DNA of 15,511 nt from Prevotellaceae bacterium UBA5903 (lineage in GTDB: Bacteria > Bacteroidota > Bacteroidia > Bacteroidales > Bacteroidaceae): contig DJEH01000110.1 of the NCBI GenBank assembly GCA_002431845.1, positions 19,842 through 35,352 on the forward strand, written 5' to 3'. A program made the position numbers and the translations under genes. The notes beneath the pieces were generated by a model that had not been told where the DNA came from, ran no database searches, and worked only from the letters and a program-made list of their open reading frames with translations. Position 1 is the stretch's first letter. Each line of letters starts with the position of its first letter. Shown one piece after another: positions 7,358-15,509 of this stretch.

Positions 7358-8104
7358 ATGTCACTACTCATACGTAACATTAGTCTTAAACGCATCCTTG
7401 CATTTATTGTTGTGCTGATGTGTGCCCTAATGCCTAAAAATTTGTTGGCACAAGTGGGCGAGCCACGCAGAAATATCTGTGTGGGCGTTACTGGAGGCTT
7501 GGCAATGAACCGCATAGGCTTTGATCCTACCATCAAGCAGAATTGGCACATGGGACCTACGTTTGGTGTTGTAGCTCGTTTTACAAGCGAACGTTATTTT
7601 AAAGCATTCTGTGCACTTCAGTTAGAGCTAAACTATGCTTCGCTTGGTTGGACAGAAAATATACTTGACTCCGAGTCTCAACCATTGCCTGATACATATC
7701 AACGCAACCAACACTACATACAGTTGCCAGTCTTAGCTCGTTTGGCGTGGGGACGTGAGCAACGTGGCCTAATGGGGTATTTCCTTGCGGGTCCGCAGAT
7801 AGGTTATTGCTTTAGCGAAAAGACTAAAGCAAGTTCTTTTACGCTAAATAGCGAAGGACATCCCGACCGTCCCAATGGCATGTATGCCCAGTATGATATG
7901 CCCATAGAAAAAAAGTTTGACTATGGAATAACTGCGGGGCTTGGTGTAGAACTTACTACAAAAGTCGGGCATTTTTTATTAGAAGGCCGATATTATTACG
8001 GACTATCCGATGTATATAAAAACTCTAAGAAAGATGTCTTTAGCCGCTCAAACAATGGTACGATAGTAGCCAAGGTAACCTATCTTATAGATGTGCGCAA
8101 ATAG
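7358..8104 (+). CDS. PorT-family outer-membrane beta-barrel protein
   Basis: A 248-residue exported protein. The signal peptide has a basic n-region (RNISLKR), a hydrophobic core and cleavage at LLA|QV after residue 31. The mature part is built of alternating hydrophobic/polar strands ending in aromatic residues, as in eight-stranded outer-membrane barrels. Examples are ICVGVTGGLAMNRIGF, HYIQLPVLARLAWG, GYFLAGPQIGY, FDYGITAGLGVEL and HFLLEGRYYYGLSDVY, with the terminal strand TIVAKVTYLID. The phrase QLPVLAR...AGPQIGY is typical of the OMP_b-brl_2/PorT superfamily. That superfamily is wide, and I see nothing that singles out the type IX secretion PorT itself. It lies 20 bp after the LysM-PBP1 gene and 53 bp before valS, so it is probably co-transcribed with the former. 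A working link between barrel and LysM partner at the outer membrane is plausible but unproven. Confidence 0.85.
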   Translation: MSLLIRNISLKRILAFIVVLMCALMPKNLLAQVGEPRRNICVGVTGGLAMNRIGFDPTIKQNWHMGPTFGVVARFTSERYFKAFCALQLELNYASLGWTENILDSESQPLPDTYQRNQHYIQLPVLARLAWGREQRGLMGYFLAGPQIGYCFSEKTKASSFTLNSEGHPDRPNGMYAQYDMPIEKKFDYGITAGLGVELTTKVGHFLLEGRYYYGLSDVYKNSKKDVFSRSNNGTIVAKVTYLIDVRK

Positions 8105-8157
8105 ATATTTCTGATATTTATAAATAAAAAGACAGAACAAAAAAATTATTCAATATA

Positions 8158-10839
8158 ATGGAATTAGCAAAGACTTACAATCCCGAAGAAGTGGAAGGAA
8201 AGTGGTATCAGTATTGGACTGAACATCATCTTTTTTCTTCAAAACCTGATGGACGCAAACCTTATACAGTGGTAATACCACCTCCCAATGTAACAGGTGT
8301 ATTACACATGGGACACATGCTTAACGAAACTATTCAAGACATTCTTGTTCGCCATGCCCGCATGGAAGGTAAAAATGCTTGTTGGGTTCCTGGCACCGAC
8401 CATGCATCTATTGCAACCGAAGCTAAGGTAGTAAATCGTTTGGCAGAGCAAGGCATCAAAAAAACAGACCTCACACGCGAGGAGTTCTTGAAGCATGCTT
8501 GGAGTTGGACCGAAGAACATGGCGGTATCATTCTTAAGCAGTTGCGTCGGGTAGGTGCTTCGTGCGACTGGGATCGTACAGCATTCACTATGGATGAAGA
8601 GCGTTCAAAGAGCGTTATACATGTGTTTGTAGACCTCTATCGCAAAGGCCTTATTTATCGTGGTGTGCGTATGGTCAATTGGGATCCAAAAGCTAAAACA
8701 GCTCTTTCAGACGAAGAGGTGGTTTATAAAGAAGAGCACACCAAACTCTATTACATGAAGTACTATGTAAGCGAAGATGATGGTACAGGTGCTACAGGCG
8801 AAGAAGGCGAAATAATTCATCAAGATGCAAAAGGACGCTATGCGGTAGTTGCTACCACACGTCCTGAAACCATTATGGGTGATGTTGCCATGTGCATCAA
8901 TCCCAACGACCCTAAAAACCACTGGTTGCGTGGTAAGAAGGTTATTGTTCCTTTGGTTGGAAGAGTCATCCCCGTTATTGAAGACGAATATGTAGATATA
9001 GAGTTCGGTACAGGTTGTTTAAAGGTTACTCCAGCTCACGATGTAAACGACTATATGCTCGGTGAGAAGTATAACCTTCAAACTATTGATATCTTCAACG
9101 ATGACGCAACTATTTCAGAGGCTGCAGGCATGTATGTTGGTCAAGAGCGTTTTGCCGTTCGCAAGCAAATAGCTATTGACTTGCAAGAAGCCGGATTAAT
9201 GGAGAAAATTGAGGACTACGACAATAAGATAGGATGTTCAGAACGCACAGGTGTGCCCATTGAACCTAAACTTTCTATGCAGTGGTTCTTAAAAATGCAA
9301 CACTTTGCAGATTTGGCTCTTCCACCAGTAATGAACGATGAGATAAAGTTCTATCCTACAAAGTATAAGAACACTTATCGCCATTGGCTTGAAAACATCA
9401 AGGATTGGTGCATTTCGCGTCAGTTGTGGTGGGGACACCGCATTCCAGCATATTATCTTCCAGAGGGAGGTTACGTAGTAGCCGAAACAATTGAAGAGGC
9501 TGTTAAGCTTGCACAAGAGAAGAGTGGAAACGCACAACTCACAGCTGCCGACCTCCGCCAAGACGAGGATGCACTTGATACATGGTTCTCTTCATGGTTG
9601 TGGCCAATATCGTTGTTTGATGGTATTATGAATCCCGACAACGAGGAATTTAAGTACTATTACCCAACGAGCGACCTCGTAACAGGTCCAGATATTATCT
9701 TCTTCTGGGTGGCACGTATGATAATGGCTGGTTATGAGTTTACAGGTAAGATGCCATTTAAGAATGTTTATTTCACAGGTATCGTGCGCGACAAACTCGG
9801 TCGTAAAATGTCTAAATCATTAGGCAATTCGCCCGATCCACTCGACCTCATCGACCGCTTTGGTGCAGATGGTGTACGTATGGGTATGATGTTAGCAGCC
9901 CCTGCAGGCAACGATATCTTGTTCGACGAGGCATTGTGCGAGCAAGGTCGTAACTTCTGCAATAAAATATGGAATGCATTCCGTTTGGTACAAGGTTGGC
10001 AGGTGGACAAGGCTATTCAGCAGCCCGAAACTGCTCGTTTGGCAGTAGAATGGTTTGACGCTAAGCTCCGCCAGAGTGCTGCAGAAATGGCCGATCTCTA
10101 CTCTAAATATCGTTTGAGCGAGGCTCTAATGCAAGTATATCATCTCTTCTGGGACGAGTTCTCAAGTTGGTTCCTTGAGATGGTAAAACCAGCTTATGGT
10201 TCACCAATCGACCAAGCTACATACGATGCTGTACTTCGCTCGTTCGACCACTTGCTCCACTTGCTTCACCCATTTATGCCATTCATCACCGAGGAGTTGT
10301 GGCAACATCTTGCAGAGCGCAAAGAGGGCGAAAGCATTATGGTAAGTCCGCAAACAATAGCTGCTCCGATCGCTGCAGATGCAAGTATATTGTCGAATGT
10401 TGAGATAGTAAAGAGCGTTGTAGCCAATATTCGTGCTATTCGCAACACTAAGAACATTTCGCCGCGCGAGGTACTCGACCTTCAAGTTATCGGCTCCGAC
10501 CCTGTGGCAGCTTACGATTGTATCATCACAAAGATGGCTAACGTAAGTAGCGTAAAGGTTGTAGAAGCTAAGGGCGATGGAGTGAGCGCATTTATGATTG
10601 GCACTACAGAGTATGCGGTTCCATTGGGCGGTTTGATAGACGTTGCAGCTGAGTTGGCCAAGGCCGAGGCAGAGTTAAAACACCTAGATGGCTTCCTCAA
10701 AGGTGTGCAGAAAAAACTCTCTAATGAGCGTTTTGTTAATAATGCTCCTGCAGCTGTAGTAGAACTTGAACGCAAAAAACAAAGCGATGCTGAGAGTAAA
10801 ATTGCAACTCTTAAAGAGACTATCAAGTCGCTTTCGTAA
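8158..10839 (+). CDS. valS: Valyl-tRNA synthetase
   Basis: An 893-residue class I aminoacyl-tRNA synthetase that charges tRNA-Val. The Rossmann catalytic domain has the HIGH-type motif HMGH at 50-53, preceded by the ValRS hallmark PPPNVTGVLHMGH, and KMSKS at 550-554. The CP1 editing domain, which hydrolyses mischarged Thr-tRNA-Val, is marked by TTRPETIMGD starting at residue 233. GTDHASIATEAKV and CISRQLWWGHRIP are further family phrases. A helical anticodon-binding domain covers about 600-750, and the C-terminal arm (about 825-893) is a Lys/Glu/Ala-rich coiled coil that contacts tRNA in ValRS. Length and architecture are normal and complete. It starts 53 bp after the barrel gene with no terminator between, so it may be read through from the 5601 promoter. 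I see no promoter box of its own. A hairpin at 10897-10935 follows. Confidence 0.98.
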   Translation: MELAKTYNPEEVEGKWYQYWTEHHLFSSKPDGRKPYTVVIPPPNVTGVLHMGHMLNETIQDILVRHARMEGKNACWVPGTDHASIATEAKVVNRLAEQGIKKTDLTREEFLKHAWSWTEEHGGIILKQLRRVGASCDWDRTAFTMDEERSKSVIHVFVDLYRKGLIYRGVRMVNWDPKAKTALSDEEVVYKEEHTKLYYMKYYVSEDDGTGATGEEGEIIHQDAKGRYAVVATTRPETIMGDVAMCINPNDPKNHWLRGKKVIVPLVGRVIPVIEDEYVDIEFGTGCLKVTPAHDVNDYMLGEKYNLQTIDIFNDDATISEAAGMYVGQERFAVRKQIAIDLQEAGLMEKIEDYDNKIGCSERTGVPIEPKLSMQWFLKMQHFADLALPPVMNDEIKFYPTKYKNTYRHWLENIKDWCISRQLWWGHRIPAYYLPEGGYVVAETIEEAVKLAQEKSGNAQLTAADLRQDEDALDTWFSSWLWPISLFDGIMNPDNEEFKYYYPTSDLVTGPDIIFFWVARMIMAGYEFTGKMPFKNVYFTGIVRDKLGRKMSKSLGNSPDPLDLIDRFGADGVRMGMMLAAPAGNDILFDEALCEQGRNFCNKIWNAFRLVQGWQVDKAIQQPETARLAVEWFDAKLRQSAAEMADLYSKYRLSEALMQVYHLFWDEFSSWFLEMVKPAYGSPIDQATYDAVLRSFDHLLHLLHPFMPFITEELWQHLAERKEGESIMVSPQTIAAPIAADASILSNVEIVKSVVANIRAIRNTKNISPREVLDLQVIGSDPVAAYDCIITKMANVSSVKVVEAKGDGVSAFMIGTTEYAVPLGGLIDVAAELAKAEAELKHLDGFLKGVQKKLSNERFVNNAPAAVVELERKKQSDAESKIATLKETIKSLS

Positions 10840-10896
10840 GCAATGTATGAGACAAGTTGTATGAATATATTAACTTGTTATTATAGATAAAAATCA

Positions 10897-10935
10897 AAAG
10901 TTTCGAACCTTTATTTTCGTGAGGTTCGAAACTTT
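10897..10935 (+). terminator. Inverted repeat downstream of valS
   Basis: Perfect 14-bp arms, AAAGTTTCGAACCT (10897-10910) and AGGTTCGAAACTTT (10922-10935), surround an 11-nt loop. The trailing run is T-rich but broken (CTTTATTATTATA). The position 57 bp after the valS stop and the stem strength fit a terminator. It ends 22 bp before the amidase start codon, leaving little room for a separate promoter after it. Confidence 0.7.
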
Positions 10936-10957
10936 ATTATTATACATACAGAATTGA

Positions 10958-13900
10958 ATGTTCTTTCTGAATAAGCAAATAAAAACAACCAGTAATACTA
11001 CTTATTGTAGCCAAGTTGAAAAGCAAGTTGGCATTTTACCCCATAGGTCTGCCGGTAGGCTTATTACAGGGCTAAGGTTGGCATGTGTGGCTATAATGTT
11101 TCACTTAGGCTCGTCTTCTGTGTTAGCTCAAAGCGATTTGTCATCAATTGTTCGTTCGTATATACGCAGTTACAAACTTGCGGGTTATCAGCCTCGAGAC
11201 ATCATGTCGCTCGACTCATTGCGTGCCGACGATAGTTTGCACGAAATCTATATATACGCTAACGAACCATTTTGTTCGCAACCATTCACCCCGCAAAATG
11301 TCAATCGCATTTATGCCGATATACAGCGTCGTTTGCCCGCACCTTACAACACCTATCGCCTTTCTATTTATAACAAAAAGCACCAACTTATAGAGGAGCT
11401 AATTCCTAACATCATGCGCGAAGGGGCGCAGGATGCATCGCGTTTGTGGGGAAGCATAAGCTACAAGGGCTTGCCGTGGGTTGAAAACACATCGCGTCCA
11501 TATCGCATAACGAGCGGATTGCAAAAGCGTCACTTGTTTATTTGGCCAAGTCACGGACGCTATTATAAAGAAGGCTCATGGCAGTGGCAGCGTCCGTATC
11601 TGTTCTGTACAACAGAGGATATGTTCACGCAGTCGTTTGTCTATCCATTCCTCTTCCCGATGCTCGAAAATGCCGGTGCAATTGTTGCTTGTCCGCGCGA
11701 ACGCGATTACCAAACACACGAGGCTTTGATAGACAACGACCTGTCTACAGGCCAGGGAACCTATACAGAGAGCATACAAAACGACGTTATTTGGACTTCG
11801 TCTGCCGATTCATTAGGTTTTGCCCCCAGTCAGGGCATAATCAACGATGCAAGCACACTGTTTGGTGCTGGCACTTATCGTATGGCAACAGCCGTTAATA
11901 GACGTTCGCGCCTTGCCACTGCGGTATGGCAACCCAACATACCCATTAGTGGCAGGTATGCAGTATATGTGAGTTATGCCTCACGTCCAAATTCTGTGCC
12001 CGATGCACATTACACCGTAATACATAAAGGTGGGCGCACCAACTTCACCGTAAATCAGCAGATGGGTGGAGGCACATGGCTCTATTTAGGCACATTTGAG
12101 TTTGATAAAGGGCTAAACCAACAAGGCAAGGTTATACTAACCAATCAGAGCGACTACCGCGGTGTGGTTACGGCCGATGCGGTGCGTTTTGGTGGTGGTG
12201 TTGGACAGATAGAACGTGGCTCGGCAGGTACATCTGGCTTGCCTCGCTACTTAGAGGCTGCACGCTATCAAGCCAAATTTGCAGGCATACCCGACTCGTT
12301 GGTAAACACAGAGAATGGACTTAACGATTACAATGATGATTTGCGTGTGCGCGGCAATATGCTCAATTATCTGAGTCGAGGTAGTGTGTATAATCCTGGC
12401 CAAGGTGGACAACGTGTGCCTTTCGAACTTTCGTTGGCGGTGCATAGTGATGCAGGTGTGCGCTCCGACCAAAGCATTTATGGCTCGTTGTCAATCTCTA
12501 CAACGCAAGATGGAAGTGGAGCACAATCTTACCCATCGGGCCTATCGCGCCAATCGTCGTCAGACTTTGCACAAATATTGCTCACCGATCTTGTAAAGGA
12601 CTTAAGTTCCACCTTCAATTGCCAATGGACGCGTCGCGAACATTGGGATCGCAACTATGCCGAAACGCGCATGCCCAACGTTCCATCTGCCATACTCGAA
12701 ACCATGTCGCACCAAAACTTTGCCGATATGAAGTATGGCCACGACCCTTTGTTTAAATTCGCTCTTTCGCGCTCGGTTTATAAGAGCATTTTGCGATTTG
12801 TAAACTATGAGCATGGTATAAAGCAATATGTGGTTCAGCCTCTTTCGCCCCATGCTTTTGCAGCAGAACTTAGTGCCGATGCAACAAGTGTACGCCTATC
12901 ATGGAAGCCCACTACCGACTCTTTAGAGGCATCTGCAACTCCTACAAACTATGTGCTTTACACAAAGGTAGATAACGATGCCTTTGATAACGGACTGTCA
13001 TTGGGCAATGTAAATGAATACACTATGAAACTTTCGCCAGGCCGTCTTTACGCCTTTCGTATTACGGCTACAAATGCTGGAGGCGAAAGTTTCCCCACTG
13101 AAACGTTGGTGGCATACAGAAGTGCCAACGACAATGCTAAGAAAGTGCTTATTGTCAATGGCTTTACGCGCTTAAGTGGGCCTGCATGGGTCGAAACGCC
13201 CGACTCTTTAGGTTTCCGTCTTGACATCGATCCGGGTGTACCCTATATCTCTACCACAGCCTTTAGTGGGCAGCAAAAGGTGTTTAGCCGTTCGATGATG
13301 GGCCACGAAGGACCAAGTGGCTTGGGCTACTCTGGCCACGAATGGGTGGGGCATGAAATAGCAGGCAACACATTCGACTATCCCGTGACGCATGGTTATA
13401 GTATAGCTTCAGCGCAGAATTATTCATTCTCTTCTGTAAGTCGCGAGCGTTTTGAGTCTGCTCAGTTCTCAACACGTCCTTATGCCGTGATAGACTACAT
13501 AGCGGGCTTGCAAGCCGACATGTCCTACAATCTACGCCATTTCCCTGTGTTTACGGCCGATACGCGTAACAAATTATCGCATTATCTTAATGCAGGAGGT
13601 TCGCTTTTGCTCAGTGGCAGCTATATAGGGACGGACAACGTTAAGAGCAAAGAAAACCAAGACTTTATTGAAGACGTATTAAAGTTTAAGTACGATGGCT
13701 CTGCGCGTATCGACTCTACCGACTATGTAAATGGACTTAATCTTCAATTCCTCATTTACCGTACTCCAGGAGGCGAACACTATGCTGCTATTGCCCCCGA
13801 TGCCCTTTTGCCCACCACGAGCAAGGCATTCACGGCCTTTGCCTATGGTGGCGGACAGAGTGCGGGTGTGGCATATAGCGGAAAGGTATATCGCACACTC

Positions 13901-13987
13901 TCAATGGGTTTCCCTTTTGAGTGTATACGTAGCAACGATGTGCGCAATCAAGCTATGAAGGCCATACTTACGTTTTTGACTAAATAA
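10958..13987 (+). CDS. Exported N-acetylmuramoyl-L-alanine amidase (Amidase_3 type) split by a golvesin-like domain, with Fn3 and GATase-like C-terminal domains
   Basis: A 1009-residue exported protein with a long N-terminus and signal peptide ending VLA|QS (cleavage after residue 57). An unassigned region (60-190) is followed by an Amidase_3-like fold. WPSHGRYY gives His199, TTEDMF gives Glu220, and AIVACPRERD resembles the TRxxD turn. After a long insert, LRVRGNMLN precedes SLAVHSDAG (His496), and SAILETMSHQN gives Glu581. These match the two His and two Glu of zinc amidases that cut the peptide from MurNAc. The insert (about 267-413) reads as a golvesin/xanthan-lyase-like beta domain, with SGRYAVYVSYASRPN ... 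GGGTWLYLGTFEF ... VVTADAVRFGG. Then come an Fn3-like domain (about 628-725) and a Rossmann-like GATase-type domain (about 728-1009, KKVLIVNGF, NAGGSLLLSGSYIGTD). Relatives are often labelled xanthan lyase from the insert alone. I think amidase is better supported, though activity is inferred. It is flanked by hairpins and probably transcribed alone. Confidence 0.82.
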   Translation: MFFLNKQIKTTSNTTYCSQVEKQVGILPHRSAGRLITGLRLACVAIMFHLGSSSVLAQSDLSSIVRSYIRSYKLAGYQPRDIMSLDSLRADDSLHEIYIYANEPFCSQPFTPQNVNRIYADIQRRLPAPYNTYRLSIYNKKHQLIEELIPNIMREGAQDASRLWGSISYKGLPWVENTSRPYRITSGLQKRHLFIWPSHGRYYKEGSWQWQRPYLFCTTEDMFTQSFVYPFLFPMLENAGAIVACPRERDYQTHEALIDNDLSTGQGTYTESIQNDVIWTSSADSLGFAPSQGIINDASTLFGAGTYRMATAVNRRSRLATAVWQPNIPISGRYAVYVSYASRPNSVPDAHYTVIHKGGRTNFTVNQQMGGGTWLYLGTFEFDKGLNQQGKVILTNQSDYRGVVTADAVRFGGGVGQIERGSAGTSGLPRYLEAARYQAKFAGIPDSLVNTENGLNDYNDDLRVRGNMLNYLSRGSVYNPGQGGQRVPFELSLAVHSDAGVRSDQSIYGSLSISTTQDGSGAQSYPSGLSRQSSSDFAQILLTDLVKDLSSTFNCQWTRREHWDRNYAETRMPNVPSAILETMSHQNFADMKYGHDPLFKFALSRSVYKSILRFVNYEHGIKQYVVQPLSPHAFAAELSADATSVRLSWKPTTDSLEASATPTNYVLYTKVDNDAFDNGLSLGNVNEYTMKLSPGRLYAFRITATNAGGESFPTETLVAYRSANDNAKKVLIVNGFTRLSGPAWVETPDSLGFRLDIDPGVPYISTTAFSGQQKVFSRSMMGHEGPSGLGYSGHEWVGHEIAGNTFDYPVTHGYSIASAQNYSFSSVSRERFESAQFSTRPYAVIDYIAGLQADMSYNLRHFPVFTADTRNKLSHYLNAGGSLLLSGSYIGTDNVKSKENQDFIEDVLKFKYDGSARIDSTDYVNGLNLQFLIYRTPGGEHYAAIAPDALLPTTSKAFTAFAYGGGQSAGVAYSGKVYRTLSMGFPFECIRSNDVRNQAMKAILTFLTK

Positions 13988-14001
13988 TAGATAAACATTT
14001 A

Positions 14002-14039
14002 TAAGTAGGTATTAAAAGTTAATGCAGAATACCTACTTA
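14002..14039 (+). repeat. Perfect 12-bp inverted repeat after the amidase gene
   Basis: TAAGTAGGTATT (14002-14013) and AATACCTACTTA (14028-14039) are exact inverse complements around a 14-nt loop. No T-run follows directly. The right arm ends where the next hairpin begins, so the two form a tandem pair. It may help termination of the amidase transcript or protect its 3' end. Confidence 0.65.
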
Positions 14040-14080
14040 ATAATCGATATGTTCAATAACAGAGCATATCGATTATTTTT
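14039..14080 (+). terminator. Intrinsic terminator between the amidase and MFS genes
   Basis: Perfect 13-bp arms, AATAATCGATATG (14039-14051) and CATATCGATTATT (14065-14077), surround a 13-nt loop. The run TTTTT covers 14076-14080, its first two bases lying within the stem. It shares base 14039 with the preceding inverted repeat. It ends 15 bp before the MFS start codon. Confidence 0.75.
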
Positions 14081-14081
14081 G
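14074..14081 (+). promoter_or_regulatory. Possible -7 box for the MFS gene inside the terminator tail
   Basis: TATTTTTG fits the Bacteroidetes -7 consensus TAnnTTTG and is made from the terminator's right arm and T-run. Transcription would start near 14087, leaving a leader of under 10 nt before the ATG at 14096. A -33 element is not clear. T-runs after terminators can match this consensus by chance, so confidence is low. Confidence 0.3.
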
Positions 14082-14095
14082 AACATTCATTAATT

Positions 14096-15268
14096 ATGTT
14101 ACAACTCGAAAAGGACCAAGGCATACCCCGCAGTGTATTGTTTATGATGGCTGTGGTGAGTGGGCTTACAGTGGCAAATCTCTATTACAATCAGCCTTTG
14201 CTCGAAGACATCCGTCGTGAACTTCATGTCAGCGAGGTGCATGCCAATCTTATAACCTTTGTCACGCAAGTGGGTTATGCTGTAGGCTTGCTCTTTGTTG
14301 TGCCTTTGGCCGATATGTGGTCGCGTCGCAAAATTGCAGCTGCTAGCATGATTGTGGCAGCATTAATGGCAGTTAGCATAGCCACGAGCAATCATATACA
14401 GATAGTATGGGGTGCATCGCTCATATTGGGCATTTGCTCTGTAATTCCACAAATGTTTGTACCCATGGCACGCCTTTATTCGTTGCCACAAAACAAATCG
14501 CGCAATATGGGCTACGTGCTTTCGGGCTTGTTGAGTGGTGTGCTCGGTGCGCGAGTTATGAGTGGTTACGTTGGCGAATGGTTGGGCTGGCGAGCAATGT
14601 TTGGCATAGCAGCTATTGTTATGTTGCTATGCCTTATGGTCACCCTACGCATGTTGCCACAGATGAGGCCAACTTATCAAGGCAACTTTATAGGGTTAAT
14701 GCACTCTATCATTACCATTTATCGCAGTCATTCGCTCATTCGCCTTTATTCTGTGCGTGCTGCCTTTGCCTTTGGTAGCATGATGGCAGTATGGTCGTGT
14801 ATGGCTTTTCATTTATCGGGTTCGCCATTCTATGCAAGTAGCGAGGCTGTTGGCATGTTAGGACTTTGTGGTATGGCGGGAGCTATGGCAGCAAGTGGCA
14901 TAGGGCGTTTCATACCTCGTTTTGGCATCATGCGCATATCGTTTATGGGCAGTTGGCTCCAGTTAGTTGCATGGGTAGTAGCTTGGTTATATGGCGATAG
15001 TTATATAGGATTGATAATCACCATCATCCTTGTAGATATAGGTGCACAATGCCATCAACTTAGCAACCAAAGTGGTTGCTTGGCACAAACCCCTCAAGCC
15101 ACCAATCGCAGCAACACCATATTTATGTTTCACCTTTTTTTAGGTGGTAGCATAGGCACACTCTTAGCTGGCTATGCATGGAGCGCAGCACAATGGCCTG
15201 GTGTATGTGTTGTGGGCATCATGTTAGCTTTAGTATCGCTAATAATTACAAGCGTTAGCCATAAATAA
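14096..15268 (+). CDS. MFS transporter, putative efflux permease
   Basis: A 390-residue inner-membrane protein with about 12 hydrophobic helices in two halves, the standard length for the major facilitator superfamily. The phrase ANLYYNQPLL (27-36) at the end of helix 1 is characteristic of a proton-driven efflux subgroup that includes E. coli YgaY-like proteins. The loop 2-3 motif A is present as PLADMWSRRK (70-79), close to the consensus GxLaDrxGrkxxl. The central cytoplasmic loop lies around residues 188-215 (RMLPQMRPTYQ ... YRSHSLIRLYS). The second half ends in SLIITSVSHK. The substrate cannot be read from the sequence, and drug, sugar or amino-acid export are all possible. It starts just after a terminator, so it is probably a single-gene unit. 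Three hairpins follow its stop. Confidence 0.93.
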   Translation: MLQLEKDQGIPRSVLFMMAVVSGLTVANLYYNQPLLEDIRRELHVSEVHANLITFVTQVGYAVGLLFVVPLADMWSRRKIAAASMIVAALMAVSIATSNHIQIVWGASLILGICSVIPQMFVPMARLYSLPQNKSRNMGYVLSGLLSGVLGARVMSGYVGEWLGWRAMFGIAAIVMLLCLMVTLRMLPQMRPTYQGNFIGLMHSIITIYRSHSLIRLYSVRAAFAFGSMMAVWSCMAFHLSGSPFYASSEAVGMLGLCGMAGAMAASGIGRFIPRFGIMRISFMGSWLQLVAWVVAWLYGDSYIGLIITIILVDIGAQCHQLSNQSGCLAQTPQATNRSNTIFMFHLFLGGSIGTLLAGYAWSAAQWPGVCVVGIMLALVSLIITSVSHK

Positions 15269-15319
15269 AATGGCATACCAAAGCCATTATCTATGGTGTT
15301 TTGCCAATAACAAAACACC
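15269..15319 (+). repeat. Two short hairpins directly after the MFS gene
   Basis: AATGGC (15269-15274) pairs with GCCATT (15283-15288) around an 8-nt loop and starts at the base after the MFS stop. GGTGTTTTG (15295-15303) pairs perfectly with CAAAACACC (15311-15319) around a 7-nt loop. Neither has a T-run. They may shield the 3' end of the MFS message. Confidence 0.5.
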
Positions 15320-15345
15320 TACTCATTAATCTTATTGCTTGCCCT

Positions 15346-15386
15346 AAGCAGATGTTCAATGGTTATTCATTGCACATCTGCTTTTG
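15346..15386 (+). terminator. Probable terminator for the MFS gene
   Basis: Sixteen-base arms (15346-15361 and 15368-15383) pair with one T-C mismatch around a 6-nt loop. The outer stem is AAGCAGATGT/ACATCTGCTT, and the right arm runs into TTTTGTTGT. It lies about 80 bp after the MFS stop. It is the strongest of the three hairpins in 15269-15386 and the only one with a T-rich tail. The stretch from 15387 to about 15460 shows nothing I can assign. Confidence 0.7.
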
Positions 15387-15476
15387 TTGTAAATAGCCAT
15401 ACTTTAAAACGTATAAAAAGGTGCTATTAGGCTCATAATGAGGTTCTTATTGCTATATCTTCCGTATCATGTTGGT

Positions 15477-15509
15477 GTATCACGCCCGCGATACGCTCGT
15501 ATCACGCCC
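15477..15509. repeat. Start of a 22-bp-period palindromic repeat at the window edge
   Basis: GTATCACGCCC occurs at 15477-15487 and again at 15499-15509, a 22-bp period. Between them lies GATACG-CT-CGTATC (15490-15503), an imperfect dyad that overlaps the second copy. A partial GTATCA is also present at 15464-15469. The block is much richer in G+C than the flanking intergenic DNA. It may be the beginning of a longer tandem or dispersed intergenic array cut off by the window end. Confidence 0.6.

Noticed and set aside
7358..8104. Identity as the type IX secretion component PorT
   Set aside because: The protein has the general OMP_b-brl_2/PorT-superfamily look but none of the neighbouring or sequence features I would need to call the secretion component, and the superfamily is very broad.
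10958..13987. Naming the product xanthan lyase
   Set aside because: That label for relatives comes from the golvesin/xanthan-lyase-like insert only. No polysaccharide lyase catalytic domain is visible, while the amidase residues are present.
14407..14778. 123-codon plus-strand open frame inside the MFS gene
   Set aside because: It is an alternative frame within a continuous transporter reading frame, and its composition is not protein-like.
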